DNA of 13,797 nt from Lachnospiraceae bacterium (lineage in GTDB: Bacteria > Bacillota > Clostridia > Lachnospirales > Lachnospiraceae), in assembly GCA_021202715.1 (NCBI GenBank), contig JAJQCL010000257.1:1-13797 (forward strand), given 5' to 3'. The notes beneath the pieces are model-generated. The model had not been told where the DNA came from, did not search any database, and worked only from the letters and a program-made list of their open reading frames with translations. Below are positions 12,712-13,797 of the stretch, piece by piece (within the stretch, counting starts at the first letter, position 1; every line of letters starts with the position of its first letter). Made by a program: the position numbers and the translations under genes.

Positions 12712-13299
12712 TCAACTGGTTGTGCTCCCGTCCGTAATCTGCGGCTCATAGACAGAGTCGAACCACGTGTCATAGATGGTACTGGTGGTATCCAGCGCAG
12801 TCTTAGCCTTCACATACCCGCTGGCCAGCGGCAGCGCCGTCAGCGACAGGGTATCCGTCTGCGGCTCCCTGGTGTCCTCCGTGGTCGCGCTTTCAATGGT
12901 GGGCTGGGAACAGGTGCAGTTGTACAGCACATGGCGGGTCTTGTGCTGGTCACCGTTGAACTCAAAGAGCAGCGCAAAATGCTCCACCTCCACATCGGAC
13001 TGCTCCACCAGCACGCCGTTGGAATCCTTCACCTCATGGAGAATGTCCGTCAGGAAGGATTCAGGGATGAGCGCAATCTCCAAATCGCCGCTATAGCCGT
13101 TGTTTGCCGCCAGCACCACATAGATGGAATCATCGGCATACCACGGCTCGGACTTGCCCTCCGCATCCAGCGACAGGTTGACCGCGCCCGGAACACGGAC
13201 AGGAGTGCCAAAGGTGGGGTTCATGTCATCGTCAAAGGTGACCTTGGCGTAGTAGACATTTTTCAGGCCAAATTTGACCTTATTCGCTTTGTCAGCCAT
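12712..13299 (-). CDS. Phage major tail protein, phi13 type
   Basis: A 195-residue protein from ATG 13299 to TGA 12712. Opening residues VKFGLKNVYYAKVTFDDD and then GTPVRVPGAVNLSLDAEG, followed by YADDSIYVVLAANNGYSGDL, are characteristic of the phi13-type tail tube family (TIGR01603-like). The tail tube is built from hexameric rings of this protein around the tape measure. It is full length with no frameshift. Its start overlaps the end of the truncated gp10-like frame by 8 bases and has no convincing ribosome site of its own, so translation probably depends on coupling. That arrangement itself is likely a product of the upstream deletion. Confidence 0.92.
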   Translation of the reverse strand: MADKANKVKFGLKNVYYAKVTFDDDMNPTFGTPVRVPGAVNLSLDAEGKSEPWYADDSIYVVLAANNGYSGDLEIALIPESFLTDILHEVKDSNGVLVEQSDVEVEHFALLFEFNGDQHKTRHVLYNCTCSQPTIESATTEDTREPQTDTLSLTALPLASGYVKAKTALDTTSTIYDTWFDSVYEPQITDGSTTS

Positions 13300-13528
13300 A
13301 CACGGTCATCTGCAGGCTCTGCGAATCCTCCGATGTTTTCCTGGCCGTCCAGCTTTTCGCATGGGCGCCCGTGTCAACGGGAGCGTTCACCGAAATTTCC
13401 TTCCTGACCACCGTGGCTGTTTTCTTCACAGCGGCTTTCATATCCTCGGCGGCAAGGTCGGCATACTCCTGCAGGCCCTCATTGATAGCGTCCGCCATCT
13501 CTTCAATGCTCACTTTTTTCGTAGACAT
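13292..13528 (-). pseudogene. HK97 gp10-like head-tail/tail-completion protein, C-terminally truncated
   Basis: ATG 13528 overlaps the previous stop as TGATG; the alternative GTG at 13531 is less likely. The 78-residue frame reads VSIEEMADAINEGLQEYADL, DMKAAVKKTATVVRKEI and NAPVDTGAHAKSWTARKTSE, the conserved N-terminal half of HK97 gp10-like proteins with the APVDTG motif. Family members usually run to about 110-150 residues, and the part after MTVY, with its histidine- and glycine-rich ending, is missing. Sequence passes straight into the major tail protein start, so the C-terminus, and the small tail-completion gene usually found next, appear deleted. Known role: completing the head-tail joint. 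Confidence 0.75.
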
Positions 13529-13685
13529 CACGTGTCGCGCCTTTCCTTTTCACAGGTGATTTTCAGAGATTTGTGCTGGTAGTTCATTCTGTCAACAGCC
13601 GTAATGTTATGTGGTTGCCTACGGAATCGACTGTGACGGAGTTTTTCTGTATGGTGAGCCGTTCGTTCAGGAGTGAGATTTTCAT
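13528..13685 (-). pseudogene. Phage head closure (head-tail adaptor) protein, internally deleted
   Basis: Starts at ATG 13685 with AAGGAG about 10 bases upstream: MKISLLNERLTIQKNSVTVD followed by SVGNH, the usual opening of head closure proteins of this type. In that frame a TGA follows at 13584. In the next frame, from about 13613, NITAVDRMNYQHKSLKIT and CEKERRDT give the expected C-terminus, ending at TGA 13528-13530 and overlapping the gp10 start. Together only about 50 residues remain of a family that is normally around 100-115, so the middle has been lost with a frame change near 13600-13615. Confidence 0.72.
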
Positions 13686-13797
13686 AGTCACCACACTCCT
13701 TGTATTATAGAGTAGTAGTTTTTATAGCCCCTCTCCAAGGGCTGTGCTACACTGTAAAGGATGCTGTGGATTGGTTAATTCCTCCTACCACGAGATG
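13686..13797 (-). other. Upstream prophage DNA with an orphan ribosome site
   Basis: On the minus strand a perfect AGGAGG (13786-13781) is followed by AATTAACCAATCC rather than a start codon. A short inverted repeat, AGCCC...GGGCT, follows near 13725-13742, then TATAAT just before the head-closure ribosome site. No open gene is visible. This may be a capsid-proximal gene start lost by deletion. Confidence 0.4.

Larger units (their letters stand above)
8633..13797 (-). mobile_element. Late-gene remnant of a siphovirus prophage
   Basis: Phage genes follow the standard order for Gram-positive siphoviruses: head closure, gp10-like, major tail, chaperone, tape measure, fibre, holin, lysozyme. Several genes are joined out of frame by internal deletions, so the element cannot make a normal tail or lysis cassette. 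The left boundary is set by the last lysin stop at 8633, and the right side continues beyond the window. Packaging, capsid, integrase and replication genes are not in view. Confidence 0.85.

Noticed and set aside
8633..13797. Tailocin or gene-transfer-agent interpretation
   Set aside because: The tape measure is cut short and joined to the fibre out of frame, and the head-tail joint and lysis genes are broken, so no working particle is expected.

Overview
This window looks like chromosome from a gut-type member of the Clostridia, most likely Oscillospiraceae-like. That assignment is an inference from the strong AGGAGG-type ribosome sites, the moderately high GC, the HxlR regulator, the membrane-anchored GH3 enzyme with reversed domain order and the phi13-type siphovirus genes. 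No rRNA, tRNA, CRISPR array or intact transposase was seen.

Region 1 (1-5085) is an acyl-reduction locus. Reading leftward from a divergent promoter at about 4620 are: an unknown 70-residue protein, an NAD(P)-dependent acyl reductase fused to an AMP-forming acyl ligase, a small protein resembling the ATC-hydrolase family, and a GMC-type flavoprotein with a four-cysteine Fe-S motif that runs off the left edge. Reading rightward is an HxlR-family regulator with three N-terminal cysteines. The two promoters face away from each other and their -10 boxes are the two arms of one 16-bp palindrome, so one bound regulator could control both sides. The reductase-ligase is interrupted by one in-frame TGA. 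The gene set suggests activation of an acid, reduction to aldehyde or alcohol, and further redox by the flavoprotein. The substrate is unknown.

Region 2 (5038-8632) is a very large membrane-anchored family-3 glycosidase gene on the minus strand. The sandwich domain comes first and the TIM barrel last, with a transmembrane helix at each end. It has its own promoter containing an A6CGT6 palindrome. Three stop codons (TAA, TAG, TAA) lie in frame within 25 codons at the linker before the barrel. The reading frame is otherwise open across 996 codons.

Region 3 (8633-13797) is the late region of a siphovirus prophage on the minus strand, in normal order: head closure, HK97 gp10-like, phi13-type major tail protein, tail assembly chaperone with a canonical -1 slippery site, tape measure, S74-type tail fibre, a small post-fibre protein, holin, GH24 lysozyme and a peptidoglycan-binding domain. 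Almost every gene boundary apart from the major tail protein and chaperone carries an internal deletion or frameshift: the head closure protein lacks its middle, gp10 lacks its C-terminus, the tape measure is joined to the fibre, and the holin start is joined to the middle of the lysozyme. A complete RelB/DinJ-RelE toxin-antitoxin operon, with its own promoter, operator-like repeats and bidirectional terminator, sits in the opposite orientation between chaperone and tape measure. It is probably the most intact functional unit in the prophage.
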